A stretch of 64,000 nt of DNA from Brachynemurus nebulosus (Eukaryota > Arthropoda > Insecta > Neuroptera > Myrmeleontidae). Under the pieces are notes generated by a model that ran no database searches, had not been told where the DNA came from, and worked only from the letters and a program-made list of their open reading frames with translations. The DNA is taken from contig JAPWDM010000007.1 in the NCBI GenBank assembly GCA_035578155.1, positions 29,362,413 through 29,426,412 of the forward strand. The letters run 5' to 3'. Positions 10,902-22,855 of this stretch are shown piece by piece. The first letter of the stretch is position 1. Every line of letters begins with the position of its first letter. The translations under genes were made by a program, and so were the position numbers.

Positions 10902-13657
10902 TTAATTGGAATCCCTTAAATTTACAAGTATTCCTCCTTTCTAATTCCCTCCACTGTATTTATGAACGAGAACTTATAAATGGCATAATAATTTTCGAAA
11001 TTTATTCACATTTTTTTTTAATTACCGAGAATTTTGAAAAAGCCCCAGGGCTCACAATAAAAATATTGTTTTGAACAATTTACCGGTACCAGCACCGTCC
11101 CTCACCCATCACTACCGTCGATGTGGATGTGCCTCGTGCCATTCGAAAACTAACAATAATACAACTTCATTATCTCGACTAAAAATAAATTATGCTTAAT
11201 AATGATCAAATGAATCACTAATAATGGCTTAATAGTAGCAATTTGTGTCCCGGTAAAGTGTCTGTAAACGAGCAATTTCGAAGACGATATCACACCGGAG
11301 TGGTGTTACATATGCCCTACGGCATTTCGTGCTTACATGTATATATGTATACACGTTCGGGTATGTATTTATTAGCTAATATATGTAATCCAAGCAAAAT
11401 AATTTTATATTATGTTATGTAACAAAATAATATATGAACACATATTACGATTATTAGCTGATACCGGATTTAGTTTATCAGAGATGTAGGTAGGGTAAAT
11501 CAATAACGATATTAGAATGAATCCGAAACAACGGGTTGCTTTTTTTTTTATATAGCATACACCGTAACATGGAATAAATCGGGATATTTTTGATATTTGC
11601 AATCGATTTCTTGCATACTAGTTGATATTAGTGATGTTGGATGATTAAGGGAAGGTTTACTCAAGAGTGCTTAAAAACTATGTATTTTTCTAGAATTTTT
11701 TTCTCAAGAACGGAAGTAAATATCAATTTCAAATTTTATGCACATATTTATTAAGTATTAAACTACACAAAAAAAATTTTTCAAGGAAAAATATAAAAAA
11801 GTGTCCATTTTATAGATAGTGCAGTGTGACGATCCGAATATCCAATGCCTTGTTGGTGGACATCCTAGCGCCGGTAATAAACCACTGAAATCCAAAAACA
11901 AAAAAGATTTTGTAAAATATATGAAGAGTACCGGCACCTCTACCTATAATATCAATAAATTGCTGAAAGAAAAAAAAATGGCGGATGTTTGAACTTTTGA
12001 TTACGATTTTTGTCTTATTTTTCGCTCTTTAAAGTAAATTTAAAAATAAAAAAAATATTGAAAGTGTATCGAAATTAGGTAGAGGTGCCGAAGAATTGAA
12101 TTATCTTTAAAATAAAAAATTAAAAAAAAAGGATCCATCAAATAGTTTTTGAGTTATCGTGTCCACCAGTTCCAAAAATGTAGTTCCGAGATATTATAAA
12201 ATATATATAAAGAAACCTATTTTCAAAATTTTATATTTAATACTCATTATTGCGTGAACTAGGTTTTTTGAATTCTTATTGTCGTACTCTTTCATTTGCG
12301 CACCTGACCCGCAACCTTATTAAAAAATATTTTTTTGTTGGGAACGGAATTTTTTACTGTGCTGTTTTACAAATTTTACGGAGCTAATATTACGGAAAGA
12401 ATATTCTATTCTTTAAATTTTCTATGATTATAATTTTTATATTTTTACTGTACAAAATTGAATATGTTTGGCTTTTACACGTCGATTGTAGTGCTGAGCA
12501 CAGTAATTTTTCTACGAATTTTCTCCGTGTATTATTGGTGTTGTCCCTGTTCACTTCGCGGCCCCTGTACAATCCATTTTACGGTACCTCTGTTTATGTA
12601 ATAACATTTTTTCGTCAAATTTTGTAATTTTCGCAATAAAAATTAAATGAGTCCACTCAAATCACTTAAGTTTCAGGGCTCCGTTTAAATTCTCATGAAA
12701 TAAAGTATATTTAACATAAATTTCAAAATTTAGAAAAATCGGTCGAGTAGTTTTTGTACGAGTACCTAGGTCAGCCAATTGTATAAATGTTGTTTCGAGA
12801 AAAACGGTATTAAAAATTGCGGTACGTAAGCTCTCCAACGCGTTTTCTAGAGAATCTAAAACATACGAAGGACTTCGAATATCTCTCGGAAAATTTGAGA
12901 GTATATTCTTGAAATATTTTACTAATATTTTATGAAAAAAAATTTCTAGTTTTTTTCCGTTCTTTTCGATATGACAAACGGACGGACGGAAATGTTTTCT
13001 CCAGAACCCTAAAACATCATAATTAATTTTAAATTTAAAAAAAAATGAAAATTAAATAAAAAAATAATTAAATATAAAAAAAACCAGTGTTATTAAATTG
13101 TCCATCTAAGACAAACCGCCATTACCACCGAATGGACTGACTCGAGCTTGGCGAATTCCACTGTGAAGGGGTTGAGTGAGAACGGGTAATTTTATTTTTA
13201 TATGAGGGTTGCATATATAATGCCCACCGCTACCATACAACATCGAGGTCATAATTAGAATATCTTAATTTGTATCTAACAAAATGGTCTACGCTTGTCT
13301 GTTTATCTTTGTTACAATTAAATAGTCGGCTATAAGTTGTCGTAAACTTTACGACAGATATTTCGAATTGTGCACAGCAAGTACTGTATCAGTTTAATTT
13401 ATTATGGTCGTGTAGTATATGAAATTTTATTCCGAGTTGAGAATAAATATTAACATATATATCATTGTAAATATTTAAACAGAATCTATTATCAACAGAA
13501 TGTATATAGAAGACTTTTTTGTTATCGTAACTTCTTGAATATTCTTATTTTGGTAAAAATTATTTAGTCTTGTAATTGCAACCATAAAGGGTAATTCCAA
13601 AACCAGAAACAAAAGGATAATTGTTTAGAACCTGCAGTTCGAAGGGACCTAGAACTA
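10902..13657. other. Long unassigned AT-rich stretch
   Basis: No gene, paired termini or tandem array recognised. Short frames here (for example 12424-12627) start without convincing context and match no domain I know. It could be old transposon sequence or intron. Confidence 0.3.
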
Positions 13658-13825
13658 AAATACCCCTGTCGCAACATACTGTATAAAATTGCGAATTTCC
13701 GTTTATAAAAATTAGTTTTTCTTGGAAACTAGTTGATATAGAATAATAGTTTAAAGAACTCTTTTATGTGATTTTGTCTCCGCTTTCCAATGGTGTACAA
13801 AAATTTCACAGAAAATTTTTAAACA
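13658..13825 (-). mobile_element. HINE copy, 3' end fragment
   Basis: Starts AAATACCCCTGTCGCA and matches the 3' terminal 165 bases of the HINE family in reverse orientation, including the GCGAATTTCC subterminal repeat. The other two thirds are missing. Confidence 0.7.
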
Positions 13826-13954
13826 GATTTTAATATTATCCTACCAAGTTGTTTTCGAGGTTACGCCAAGAGTAAAACCCAACAGTAACCGAAAACAATT
13901 GTGATTTAATTGTAGCTAATTTTACTTTGTGAAAATCTATAATGAATATAGTGA

Positions 13955-15036
13955 AAAAATTTTTAATTTTGTCAAATTTTCACTCAAATATAGAGATATG
14001 TTTTTTTATCACTAACTAGTTTTCGGTTTATTAACCTTAGAATCATACGTTGGTCTACGAGAAACGTTAATTATACATCGTCGTCAATTTTACGAATGGA
14101 CTTTTTACGGAGAATTTTAGAGTTTATTTGCAAAAAACATTTTTTTTTACATATAGCAATACGTACTACAAAAGCGAACAAAATATTTAAAAAAATTGCA
14201 TTTGAAAAATTTTTTAACATAAATATTTATTAATTATTTAATCTTCTTATCAAAGCATATTTAAAAATTAAAAAATAGATAAATACATCAATTGTATCAT
14301 AAGACATGTCTTTCAGATAATTAATTTATAAACTATTATGAGTCGGTGGACATGTGTGACTTTACAGAATGTGAAATTGCTCGGTGATAAATATTCCCGT
14401 AGATATGTAGTCATTTCCTCATTGGGTACATTTGTAAATTTTCTAAAATGTTAGTAATTTTTCGAATAAGATCTCAAAAAATAATAAAAATTAAAATATT
14501 TTCCACAAAATAAACTGTTAATATTTTACTAAGTCACTTGAAACACATTCTTTGGTTTTCGATTCAATATATTAAAACTTCAGTATTATGTCGTCTCTGT
14601 AAGTCAAACAGCTGTAATCATCTTTCACATTATCATTATCATTGAATAAATTAATTATAACATCCATATCTTTAATAAATTTTAGAAAAATTAGGAAAAC
14701 TTTTATATGAAAAGTACAAAATCTTTAAAAAAAAACATAGGTTAATCATACATCGTCGTCAAATTGATGCACACTATTTTAATATAAACAAAACGACAGC
14801 AACTATAAACAAAATTGATACGTCTGCTGTGTTATCATAAGAAATAAATTGGATACCAGAAGTTTTAGAACAGACAAGCAACGACAAGTTGTAGTACCGG
14901 GGCAGGTAGAGAAGTTCGGTCGTCAATTTGACGAGTACGCATGATTCTAGCGTTAAACGATCATCAGGTGAAATCTGAGCTGAACAGAATTCAGTTTGGA
15001 TAAAAGAATATATATAAATTAAAGACAATAAAAGGG
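13955..15036 (-). repeat. Penelope-like terminal-repeat fragment, left copy (interrupted)
   Basis: Read on the minus strand, 15036 down to 14957 and then 14030 down to about 13955 form one sequence matching 15060-15225 on the plus strand. It includes TTTCACCTGATGA, a small stem and CCGAAAACTAGTTAGTGA, a hammerhead-ribozyme-like order of elements. The copy is split by a piggyBac-like element at a TTAA within that core. Assignment to Penelope-like retroelements is an inference from the ribozyme-like motif. Confidence 0.5.
14031..14956. mobile_element. piggyBac-like MITE, copy B, full length
   Basis: TTAA occurs at 14031-14034 and 14953-14956. Inside them the tips are CCTTAGAATCATACG (left) and CGCTAGAATCATGCG (right, minus strand), resembling the CCCTAGAAAGATA tip of piggyBac. 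Length without TSDs is 918 bp, against 922 bp for the copy at 22856. No transposase coding is visible. Confidence 0.85.
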
Positions 15037-15059
15037 TGTTTCTCATTTCTTAAGCAGTC

Positions 15060-15225
15060 CATTTATTGTCTTTAATTTATATACATATATTCTTTTATCA
15101 AAACTGAATTATGTTCAGTTCAGATTTCACCGTCTGATGATGGTTTAATAAACCGAAAACTACATAGTTAGTGATAAAAAATATATCCCTATAATTATTT
15201 AAGTGAAAATTTGACACAATTTTCA
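15060..15225 (+). repeat. Penelope-like terminal-repeat fragment, right copy
   Basis: Inverted partner of the copy to its left, separated by about 23 bases. It contains CTGATGA at 15134-15140, a stem GGTTTAATAAACC, and GAAA at 15155-15158, in hammerhead order. The flanking CAC and GTGA could pair but with a three-base bulge (CGT) that the left copy lacks. Confidence 0.5.
15123..15180 (+). ncRNA. Hammerhead-ribozyme-like core, possibly degenerate
   Basis: Order seen: TTTCAC, CGT, CTGATGA, stem II GGTTT/AAACC, GAAA, small stem ACTA/TAGT, TA, then GTGATAA, which can pair with TTTCAC. This matches the order stem I, CUGANGA, stem II, GAAA, stem III, UH, stem I of a type I hammerhead. The CGT bulge may abolish activity in this copy. 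Confidence 0.4.
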
Positions 15226-15872
15226 CCATAATTTGGGATTTCGTTGAATAAAGTTGTAAGTTACATTACAAGAGACTCGTTTAATTTTTCTTGAAACCAA
15301 CTTTACTGATTGTGTTTGCTTTACATATACGACATGGTACATATACACATTCGTAGTAACTTCAGAAGTTTGTTTGAAAGGGACATACACCCTATATGTC
15401 TATATGGTCTAATCAACCGTTTCTATAGTTTATTAGGCTATATTTACCAAAAAAAAAAAAATTCCCTCACAAATCAACCCCTCAACATGTATGTTGTGTT
15501 AACTAAGGTACATATGAACGTATGAGCAACAATTTAGCATATAATATTTTTCCTTGATTTCTTGACAAAACGGAAATCAATTTTGTTACCGTAACGATCG
15601 GCCAATCAGTGGTTCATTTTATAATGCATAAGAAAGTTTCAGTACGGACAGAGAGACAGACAGATCAGTACCGTTGCAATTGAATTAATTATTCGGATAT
15701 GAGTTTGATTCAGGATAATAACACCTTAATGTTTCGTAAATATATATTTAGAGGCTGGATAAGGATTTTCTTTGATTAGCTTCTATTGATGCTATAATTA
15801 TTTCGCTCTTTCCGGTGGGAATTTGTTAAATTTTTATGTTAAAGGGGAAGGGGGGGGGGTATTCTACCATCA
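15226..15872. other. Unassigned; nothing recognised
   Basis: AT-rich, with a run of G at about 15851-15859. The frame at 15310-15525 has no recognisable domain. Confidence 0.3.
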
Positions 15873-16602
15873 ATTTATATTTGAATATGCAATTTCGAAA
15901 AGGGCACATCTCGCATAATTTGATAAATACTTTTTTTCAAATAAATCAATTCTAAATGCTTCCCTCTACCTATTATATGCGAAAACGGAACATTATGAGT
16001 TTGTTTTTGATCCTAAAAAACCTAGTGAAGTAATTGCAAAAAATTATATAGATAGTACATATCTCTGAAGAAATTTTCGTTCTTTCTAGAATAAAAGGCA
16101 CTTGCAGTAACTTACCAAGCGAAGAATATCAAGCTTATAATAGCAAAGTACCCATTAATAAATTAAAAATTGCAGATATTGCAAATTTTATGACGAAATA
16201 TTGCAATGGCCAACTACAAACGAAACAGAGGCTCCAGAAGAAGATTTTTGAAAAAAGTCGATTTATTATCTTCAATTTAAGTATTATGTTTAATTTTAGA
16301 TACCTAAAATAAAAATTTCGCCAAATTTATATGGGTTTTTCTTTAAATTATGTGAATTCAGTATCATAAATTTCGAAAAGGGCACATCTCACAAATTTAA
16401 AATATCTAAAATATACAATATAATAAGGTTTAGATCAAAATATATCTGTGACTTCGATTGCAAATTGGCCCCAGAATTTAACTCATAATAATTTTTTTAA
16501 ATTCATTATACTTCTTTAAAAAATATTAGGTTTTTTTATTTCCCGAAAAGTTTAAAAATTCAGACATGTGCCCTTTTCGAAACTGCATATTCATTTATAT
16601 TT
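15873..16602. mobile_element. Mutator-like element with 10-bp TSD
   Basis: ATTTATATTT is present at 15873-15882 and 16593-16602. Between them is a 710-bp unit with TIRs of about 30 bp: GAATATGCAATTTCGAAAAG on the left, and GAATATGCAGTTTCGAAAAG on the minus strand at the right, both continuing GGCACAT. The inner part of the TIR occurs a third time at about 16371-16393. A long TSD of 9-11 bp and a G-initial long TIR are typical of Mutator-like elements; the superfamily call rests on this. Confidence 0.7.
15958..16249 (+). pseudogene. Frameshifted coding relic inside the Mutator-like element
   Basis: A coding-like stretch with no assigned function. One frame reads YAKTEHYEFVFDPKKPSEVI and then KNYIDSTYL up to a stop at 16066. 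A one-base shift at about 16064 continues as SEEIFVLSRIKGTCSNLPSE, then EYQAYNSKVPINKLKIADIA and NFMTKY. A further shift near 16205 gives WPTTNETEAPEEDF and a stop at 16247-16249. The acidic tail next to a stop suggests the natural C-terminus of an ancestral protein, plausibly of the parent transposon, with internal loss. I recognise no catalytic motif. Confidence 0.45.
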
Positions 16603-16652
16603 TAAGAACATCCCCAAAAAAAAGAAAATCGGAAAAAAAGTGATGCGCTAGT

Positions 16653-17010
16653 TACAGGGCCGATACGACCATATAGGCACCAGCAATCGAGGGGCGCCAA
16701 AAATCTGGAAACGTAAAATTTATAAATTTTGCAAGTACTGTATGCATTTTTGTTAATTAAATTCACTTTAGCCAGCTTACAGGGAACAAGTGAAAATGAC
16801 GAAATCTAAACCAACAACGATAATAAGATGAAACTTATCTAGGAATTTCGCGCTCAATATAACTGCTATTCAAACCTTTCCAACGCCTACAGTTTTTCGG
16901 AAAATCAAAAAAATTCATCTGACCAGCTTGCTTACAGGGAAAAAGTGAAAATGATGAAATCTAAACGAACGGCGATAATAAGATGAACCGTACCTGGGAA
17001 TTTCGCGCTC
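16653..17010. repeat. hAT-like left tip and two tandem repeat units
   Basis: CAGGGCCGATACGAC at about 16657 looks like a hAT tip without a partner. From about 16780 to 17010, then continuing past the nested element at 17433, a unit of roughly 130 bp occurs twice (TTACAGGGAA.AAGTGAAAATGA...GCTCAA.ATAACTGCTATTC). Confidence 0.45.
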
Positions 17011-17432
17011 AACATAACTAGTGATGAGCAAATGCAAGACCAAGACCAAGACTTAGCAGTCGTGCTCTTGGTCTTGTTTTTGCATTAAGAATCTTGCTCT
17101 TGGTCTTGCTAGAGCAGTTTGGGTCTTGGTCTTGGTCTTGCAAAATACATTCTTGGTCTTGGTCGTGGTCTTGGTATTGCTAAAAAATCTTGCACTTTCT
17201 TGCATTTTTTTATTATCGAATTTTTTCCTTCTAAAATCAGAATTTTCTCTCTTTACTCTAAGAGTCTTGCTTTTCTCTTGCTTTTGTCTTGGTCTTGTTC
17301 ACTTGAGTCTTGGTATTGGTCTTGCAGCCATACTTATAGTCTTGGTCTTGCTCTTGGTATACATAGTCTTGGTCTTGCAAAAAATGCAACACTGCAAGAC
17401 CAAGAGTAATTTTGCTTATCACTAAACATAAC
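17011..17432. mobile_element. CAAGAC-array hAT element, copy 1
   Basis: AACATAAC at 17011-17018 is repeated at 17425-17432. The element (17019-17424) begins TAGTGATGAGCAAATGCAAG and ends TTTTGCTTATCACTA, so its TIR is TAGTGATGAGCAAA. Just inside both ends lie arrays of CAAGAC on one side and GTCTTG on the other, able to fold on each other; between them are about 130 unique bases shared by all copies. The empty target is visible in the neighbouring tandem unit at about 16860. Frames of alternating Leu-Gly or Leu-Val across it are artefacts of the array. Confidence 0.92.
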
Positions 17433-17469
17433 TGCTATTCAAACCTTTCCAACGCCTATAGTTTTTATA

Positions 17470-17755
17470 GTGGTCGAAAAACGATTTAATGTTATTCCAA
17501 TTAATAACAGAAATTATTCCAGGCTACAAGAAATCTATCCAAAGTTAAAAAATTGCTTTTAAACATTTCTCTAATCGTTAAAAAAGTGTCGATATTTCGC
17601 TGAATTACATGATCAGTCAAGTGGTCGGAAAACGACATTTCATATTACACACTCTAATATGTTGTTATTTCAGTTAATGACGGAAATTTCAGCCTACAAG
17701 AATGATGCAGGAAAGACTAGTAAGCTTGGTGACAATAACTATTATTATACTTAAA
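17470..17755 (-). repeat. Two diverged satellite-like units
   Basis: GTGGTCG.AAAACGA occurs at 17470 and 17621, and the bases following each are related, including a block about AAGAAATCTAT..AAAGTTAAA..TTGCTTTTAAACATTTCTC. The whole is the reverse complement of the better preserved tandem at 58016-58488. Confidence 0.65.
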
Positions 17756-18619
17756 TAAGTGTTTATCAAGTTCTGGGGCGCCAGAGAATATTTCGTCTAG
17801 AGCGCCAAAAAACTTTGCGCTGGCGCCTGGCTACGAAAAGGTTGTCATTACGGCAGGAGATGCAATAATGGCTGTTTTTTTTGTTTCTTGAAAATGGTAA
17901 AAATTAAAATTTCACTATATCGGTAGCTTCTACCACCAAACGACATGTACTGAATGCACACCTCACGTTGAATAGCGATTGCGTTCGTCAGTGTTGCTAA
18001 ATTTCGGACTTTGATGATCGAGTAAACATTATATTATGTATGTAATATGCAATATATTTAATCACTAACTGATTTGCGGTTATACGAATAATACAATTAG
18101 ATTTCTTTTTTAAATATCTGTTGTCTTTAAAGGACATATTTTAATGATAATTTTCTACGGTTTTAACAAATAAAAACACTAAAAATTATGTAAGATAAAT
18201 ACCGAAAAACACTTTTTTTTGTTAATTAAATGCTTCAATTCACACACAGAATGACAATGATTGGCACGCCCTAATTATAAATTTAACAAAAAAATGTAAA
18301 TATAAATTTTTTTAAATGTACTTAACACTGTATATATAGAATTGGAAAAATTATGTTTTCCTAAAAATTTTTCTTGCAATGGATTATAAGGGTACACGCC
18401 ATTTACTCTGGTACAAAACCCTTACAATATATTGTTTTTATTTTTTGTCTAATTGTAAAGTTTTTGTCTCTGATCCATTGGTTTAGTTCCAATTTAATTG
18501 AAACGGTGGTGTAAGTAATTAATTTTGAAATAATCGTTTTAACCGTTATTCGATTTAACCGTCAATCAATAACATGTATAACAGCCCCATTATTGGCAAA
18601 TAGCTGAATCTGATAACTG
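17756..18619. other. Unassigned; nothing recognised
   Basis: A GC-richer patch (GGCGCC words at about 17776-17831) may be the far end of the hAT-like sequence that starts near 16657, but the terminal bases are not conserved. CAGTGTTGCTAAATTT at about 17989 resembles a hAT tip with no partner. The remainder is AT-rich. Confidence 0.3.
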
Positions 18620-19140
<521 letters not shown>

Positions 19141-19148
19141 AATTAGTT

Positions 19149-19599
19149 TAAGGCCCGATTTACATTAACGCTCCGCTCTCGACACTCTCCCACTCCACTC
19201 TCGCTCCAGTATAATCTTGTTGTGTTCACATTACAGTGCTGATACCTATTCGTTCTCCATTCACATTATAATGCCGCTCTGGGTACGCTTGCAGTCCGGT
19301 CTCAGTTCGATGCAAATATCTTTTCATAACAACTGAATGCAAGCGGAGTGGAATAAAAAAAGTGTTTACAGTATAGGTACAAAGCCATAACAAGTCTGAT
19401 ATCGGTCTGATAAAGTATTACCTGAGTGGTATTGATATTGGAGTGGCACTGGAACGGGAGCGAACCGCGACTGATATTGGACCGATATCAGAGCGAATAT
19501 GTTAATACACTCATTGTTTATTGCGTAAGAATATTTTATGGAACTGGGAGCGTAGTGATGTCGTACTAAGAGCGGAGTGTCAATGTAAATTGGGCTTAA
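19149..19599. mobile_element. TIR element, AAGCCCRATTTACATT family, copy 1
   Basis: Left tip TTTAAGGCCCGATTTACATT and right tip (minus strand TTAAGCCCAATTTACATT) are inverted copies continuing into CGCTCCGCTC / CACTCCGCTC. The inside repeats words such as GGAGCG and GATATCGG. TTA/TAA at both junctions would fit a 3-bp target duplication as in PIF/Harbinger, but that is not certain. The right part of a second copy is at 59868-60051. Confidence 0.65.
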
Positions 19600-19999
19600 T
19601 AGGCTTTTAAAATGTCTAACGAATTAGAACATTTCCTAAAGCCTTCAAAAATTATCAGTAAAAATTTAATTTTGGAAGGAAAGACAACTTCATTCTTCAA
19701 CAGTAAATTACATTTACTCTACTTATAAGCAAACCGTTGTATCTTATTAATAGTGAGAGTTTCAGATATAATTTAATTAATAACTTCAAATATATAATTT
19801 TTAATTTATTGATTTAATTACAAGTACATCTGAAATAATATCGATAATATTTTCATTCATTAATTTTCTGACGAAATACACTAGAAGAAATATTATGTTA
19901 AATTCAAAATTTTTGATGCTGATGTTGTGTGATGGAAACCCGTTAACTGAAAACAAATTTGATTACTAAAAAAGCTCCAACAGGTTTTAATATTATCCT
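19600..19999. other. Unassigned; nothing recognised
   Basis: AT-rich with no paired termini, array or coding frame. Confidence 0.3.
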
Positions 20000-20560
20000 C
20001 AGTGTTACCAGATTGGAGGTTTTCCCCCAAAATTGGGGGATTTTCAAATTGTTGGGGGGAATTTCGGGGGGATAGTTTCTTTGGGGGTGGGATTTTTGGT
20101 TGGAAATTTTGAAATTGGGAAAATTTGGGGGTTTTCTTAATTAAATCTAAAGTATATATTTGTTGTCCTTATTAAAAATAATCAAACTCAACAATCAATT
20201 TCAAATCAACAAATAAAATTCAAATGTACACTACCGTATTTTAAGGCAATGTCCAAAGCCAATCAATTTTAAATTAACCAATAAGACAGAAATGTGTCTA
20301 CATAATGTTAAAAATATGTACTTATTTGTTAATTCTCATATTATACATCATTTGAGGGCGGCAATCACTACAATATTTTGTGGACTAAGTATTATTGTTT
20401 GAAAAAATACACAAAAAATTATAGATAATATTAAAATTTTTTTTATTTTGTTTTATCAAATTAAATTCAAGTAATGGCTGCGTCTAAAATGACTGAAAAA
20501 TCTAAATATTTACGAAGGTATTGGAAAGAGTGGGAAAATGAACCCACGTCTTCAGGTAAA
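20000..20560 (+). mobile_element. 5' end of a hAT-like autonomous element
   Basis: Begins CAGTGTTACCAGATTGGAGG, a hAT-type tip, followed by G-run and C-run words (CCCCCAAAATTGGGGG) as in hAT subterminal regions. A transposase first exon starts at 20474. No matching right end (CCAATCTGGTAACACTG) was found downstream, so the copy is truncated or its far end lies beyond recognition. Confidence 0.55.
20474..20555 (+). pseudogene. First exon of a hAT-like transposase-related protein
   Basis: From the ATG at 20474 the frame reads MAASKMTEKSKYLRRYWKEW then ENEPTSS, ending at CAG|GTAAAC, a good splice donor at 20556-20557. A short basic start with a Trp-Lys-Glu-Trp-Glu motif just before an intron matches the N-terminal leader I know from insect hAT-related proteins, where a BED-like zinc finger (Cys-X2-Cys) follows in the next exon. 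No such exon was found downstream. Function is inferred from position inside a hAT-like end, so this is a moderate call. Confidence 0.45.
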
Positions 20561-20955
20561 CTAACTTCTTATATTTTTAATTTTCTTTTATGTAATTATT
20601 ATCGATTTACGTTGTAACATTCATAAATATAATTCATAACATTCAATCATAAATAAAAAAGTTCGTTTTTTATTTGAACTCCTCCCTTAATATACTAAAT
20701 TGCACCAAGTGGCATAACTTCTGAACTATTCAATTCTTTTTTATGAAATTGTCAGAAATTATGCACGGCGCTACCATAAAATCCCATTAAATGTCAATAT
20801 TTTATTTACTGCTAGTCCCACTTCGCTCAAATTTTTCAAGTATTTTGGGCGTTAATTTCTAAAATATTTTTGCTATTATTTTATAATTTAGCCGTTAAGT
20901 ATTTTTAGTTACAACAATTTTTTATAAACTTTAAGGCGAAAATATAATTTCACGG

Positions 20956-21047
<92 letters not shown>

Positions 21048-21639
21048 ATAGAATAATGTTTTAAAGTCTTTTACGAGTACGAGGAAGCTGTGTACCTATC
21101 ACACATTATTGGCGGTGAACTTTTTTAAAAATTCAATTCGTGAAAAATATTGTCAGCCTCTGGCGAAGTTTAATCGCGTGTACGTGCGACCATTAAAGTG
21201 TTAAATAAGTCAGTTTGATCAATTCAATCGGTGGTAATGAGATATTTATTATATGATATTACATAATTGTGAAAATTTGTTTATCATTTTTAATTAGACA
21301 TGTTAATAGTTGAATAGACGTTACAAATTATTAACAATAATTGCAACAAATTACTTATATTGATCAATGGATGTACTTGTCATGTCAATCCGAACAAGTT
21401 CTATACATTAATACCATTCAATAAAGTATAATAAACATTATTAACAGTAGTTATATGAAAAAAAAACCTGATTGTGCTCGATGTACAGGTAACCGCATCA
21501 GACATGGTGTAATTAGTGTTAAACCTTCCGTGGACATTATGAATACTCCGGGTAAAAAGGTAAAGCCACCGTGAATTTCGGATATTTAGCGATTCTCAAT
21601 GTAAAAACTTTTGAAAAAATCTGAATAATAAAAATTCGT
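20561..21639. other. Unassigned, with a (TA)n microsatellite at about 20958-21045
   Basis: The microsatellite is followed by GATAGAATAATG..TTTAAAGTC, which weakly resembles the HINE segment next to the 3' end, so a decayed HINE may lie here. The remainder shows nothing recognisable. Confidence 0.35.
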
Positions 21640-21925
21640 CAAGTGCCTGTTTTCGACACGCATTAAGTAATGTCACCTCAGTGAAAGTGTTAATTTATGA
21701 TTTTTTGGCTCGTTTTTTAAGTACAGTGAGAATACAGCCCTCTTGCGTTTATTCAATATATACATGTACAACTCTATAATACAGTAAGAATACAGCCCTC
21801 TTGCGTTTATTCAATATATGCATGTACAACTCTATAATTAGTATATTATATATTATTATTATTATTAATTTTTCCCCCACTTAATCACACAACGGGACTA
21901 ATATGTCATCCTTCGGTGACATAAA
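21640..21925 (+). repeat. LTR-like dispersed repeat, copy 1
   Basis: Homologous to 45652-45885. Contains TAATGTCACCTCAGTGAAAG, then CAGCCCTCTTGCGTTTATTC (this segment with its flank is duplicated in tandem, 60 bp apart, at about 21724 and 21784), then CCCCCAC and a hairpin ATGTCATCCTTCGGTGACAT. The layout suggests a solo LTR or leader of an LTR retrotransposon; class not proven. Confidence 0.45.
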
Positions 21926-22855
21926 AATACGTATACATTTTACATACCTACTAAGAGCATTCTTACTAATATTTCTATTCGCTAAAGATTAGATAAAAAT
22001 AACTTCACGTTACTTTCATTATTATTACCTATCAATTAATTTCCGTCCTTTTCGGACTAATCAAAATAAATTTTATTAGTATTTGCATTAATTCAAAGTC
22101 AACTTTCTGATATAAATTAATGTTATGGTAAACAGATAATTCTGGTCACCAGTTTTGGTTCTAATCAGATGAATCGAGAACTCGATTTGAAAATAATTTC
22201 TAGCGCATGCAGACAAAAGTAGTTAAGTCCAAAATATCAACTTTACAGTAGAGAGTAAATACTAAAATGAAATGCACGCAACATCAGTTTATTTGAATTA
22301 TCTCCAAGTCTACATGACATTTTGTAAATTTCTTTTAATCAATTACTTTCTTAACATGTAACACAGTAAATCACAAAAAAAAAAAAACTTTAAACCTTAA
22401 ACCAAAATTTTTAAGACATTTTTATGGATTTAACATATAAAAAACAACAATAAATTTCATTATTAAAACCATTTGTGGACTTAACCCGTTTTAGCGGATA
22501 GTTGTTGCCATAAAAATACATTTCCAGTTTAATTAATCTATGTACTAATTTATTATTTTATTAAGAATTTTAAGAACTTAACTTCCTTTGTTAGTTTCTG
22601 AAAAGAATTTTTTTTGTAACAAGTGTATAAAAAATGATGTTAGGGGTGGAATTGACTTTTGCTCTTTGGAAATGTATGAGATAGACTCTCTTGGTCCTCA
22701 TTATAAAATAAAAAAAAAAATTGACTTAAGTACTTTTGCCTGCCTGCGCTAGATTTATTATTATTTATTTTTCGAATTTTTGTTACTAGCTTCGCACGGC
22801 CTTCCATAATCGCGACTCGTCCAAAAGTCCTATCTATAGAATATATTTATCACTT
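21926..22855. other. Unassigned; nothing recognised
   Basis: AT-rich, with homopolymer runs near 22375-22387 and no supported frames or termini. Confidence 0.3.

Noticed and set aside
17119..17425. Leu-Gly and Val-Leu rich frames here and at 33542-34074 and 53393-53801
   Set aside because: They are translations of GTCTTG/CAAGAC arrays in the hAT family, present in two frames at once.
21888..21925. Hairpin ATGTCATCCTTCGGTGACAT considered as a Helitron 3' hairpin
   Set aside because: No CTRR terminus follows, and the flanking duplicated segment looks more like an LTR; left as an unclassified repeat.
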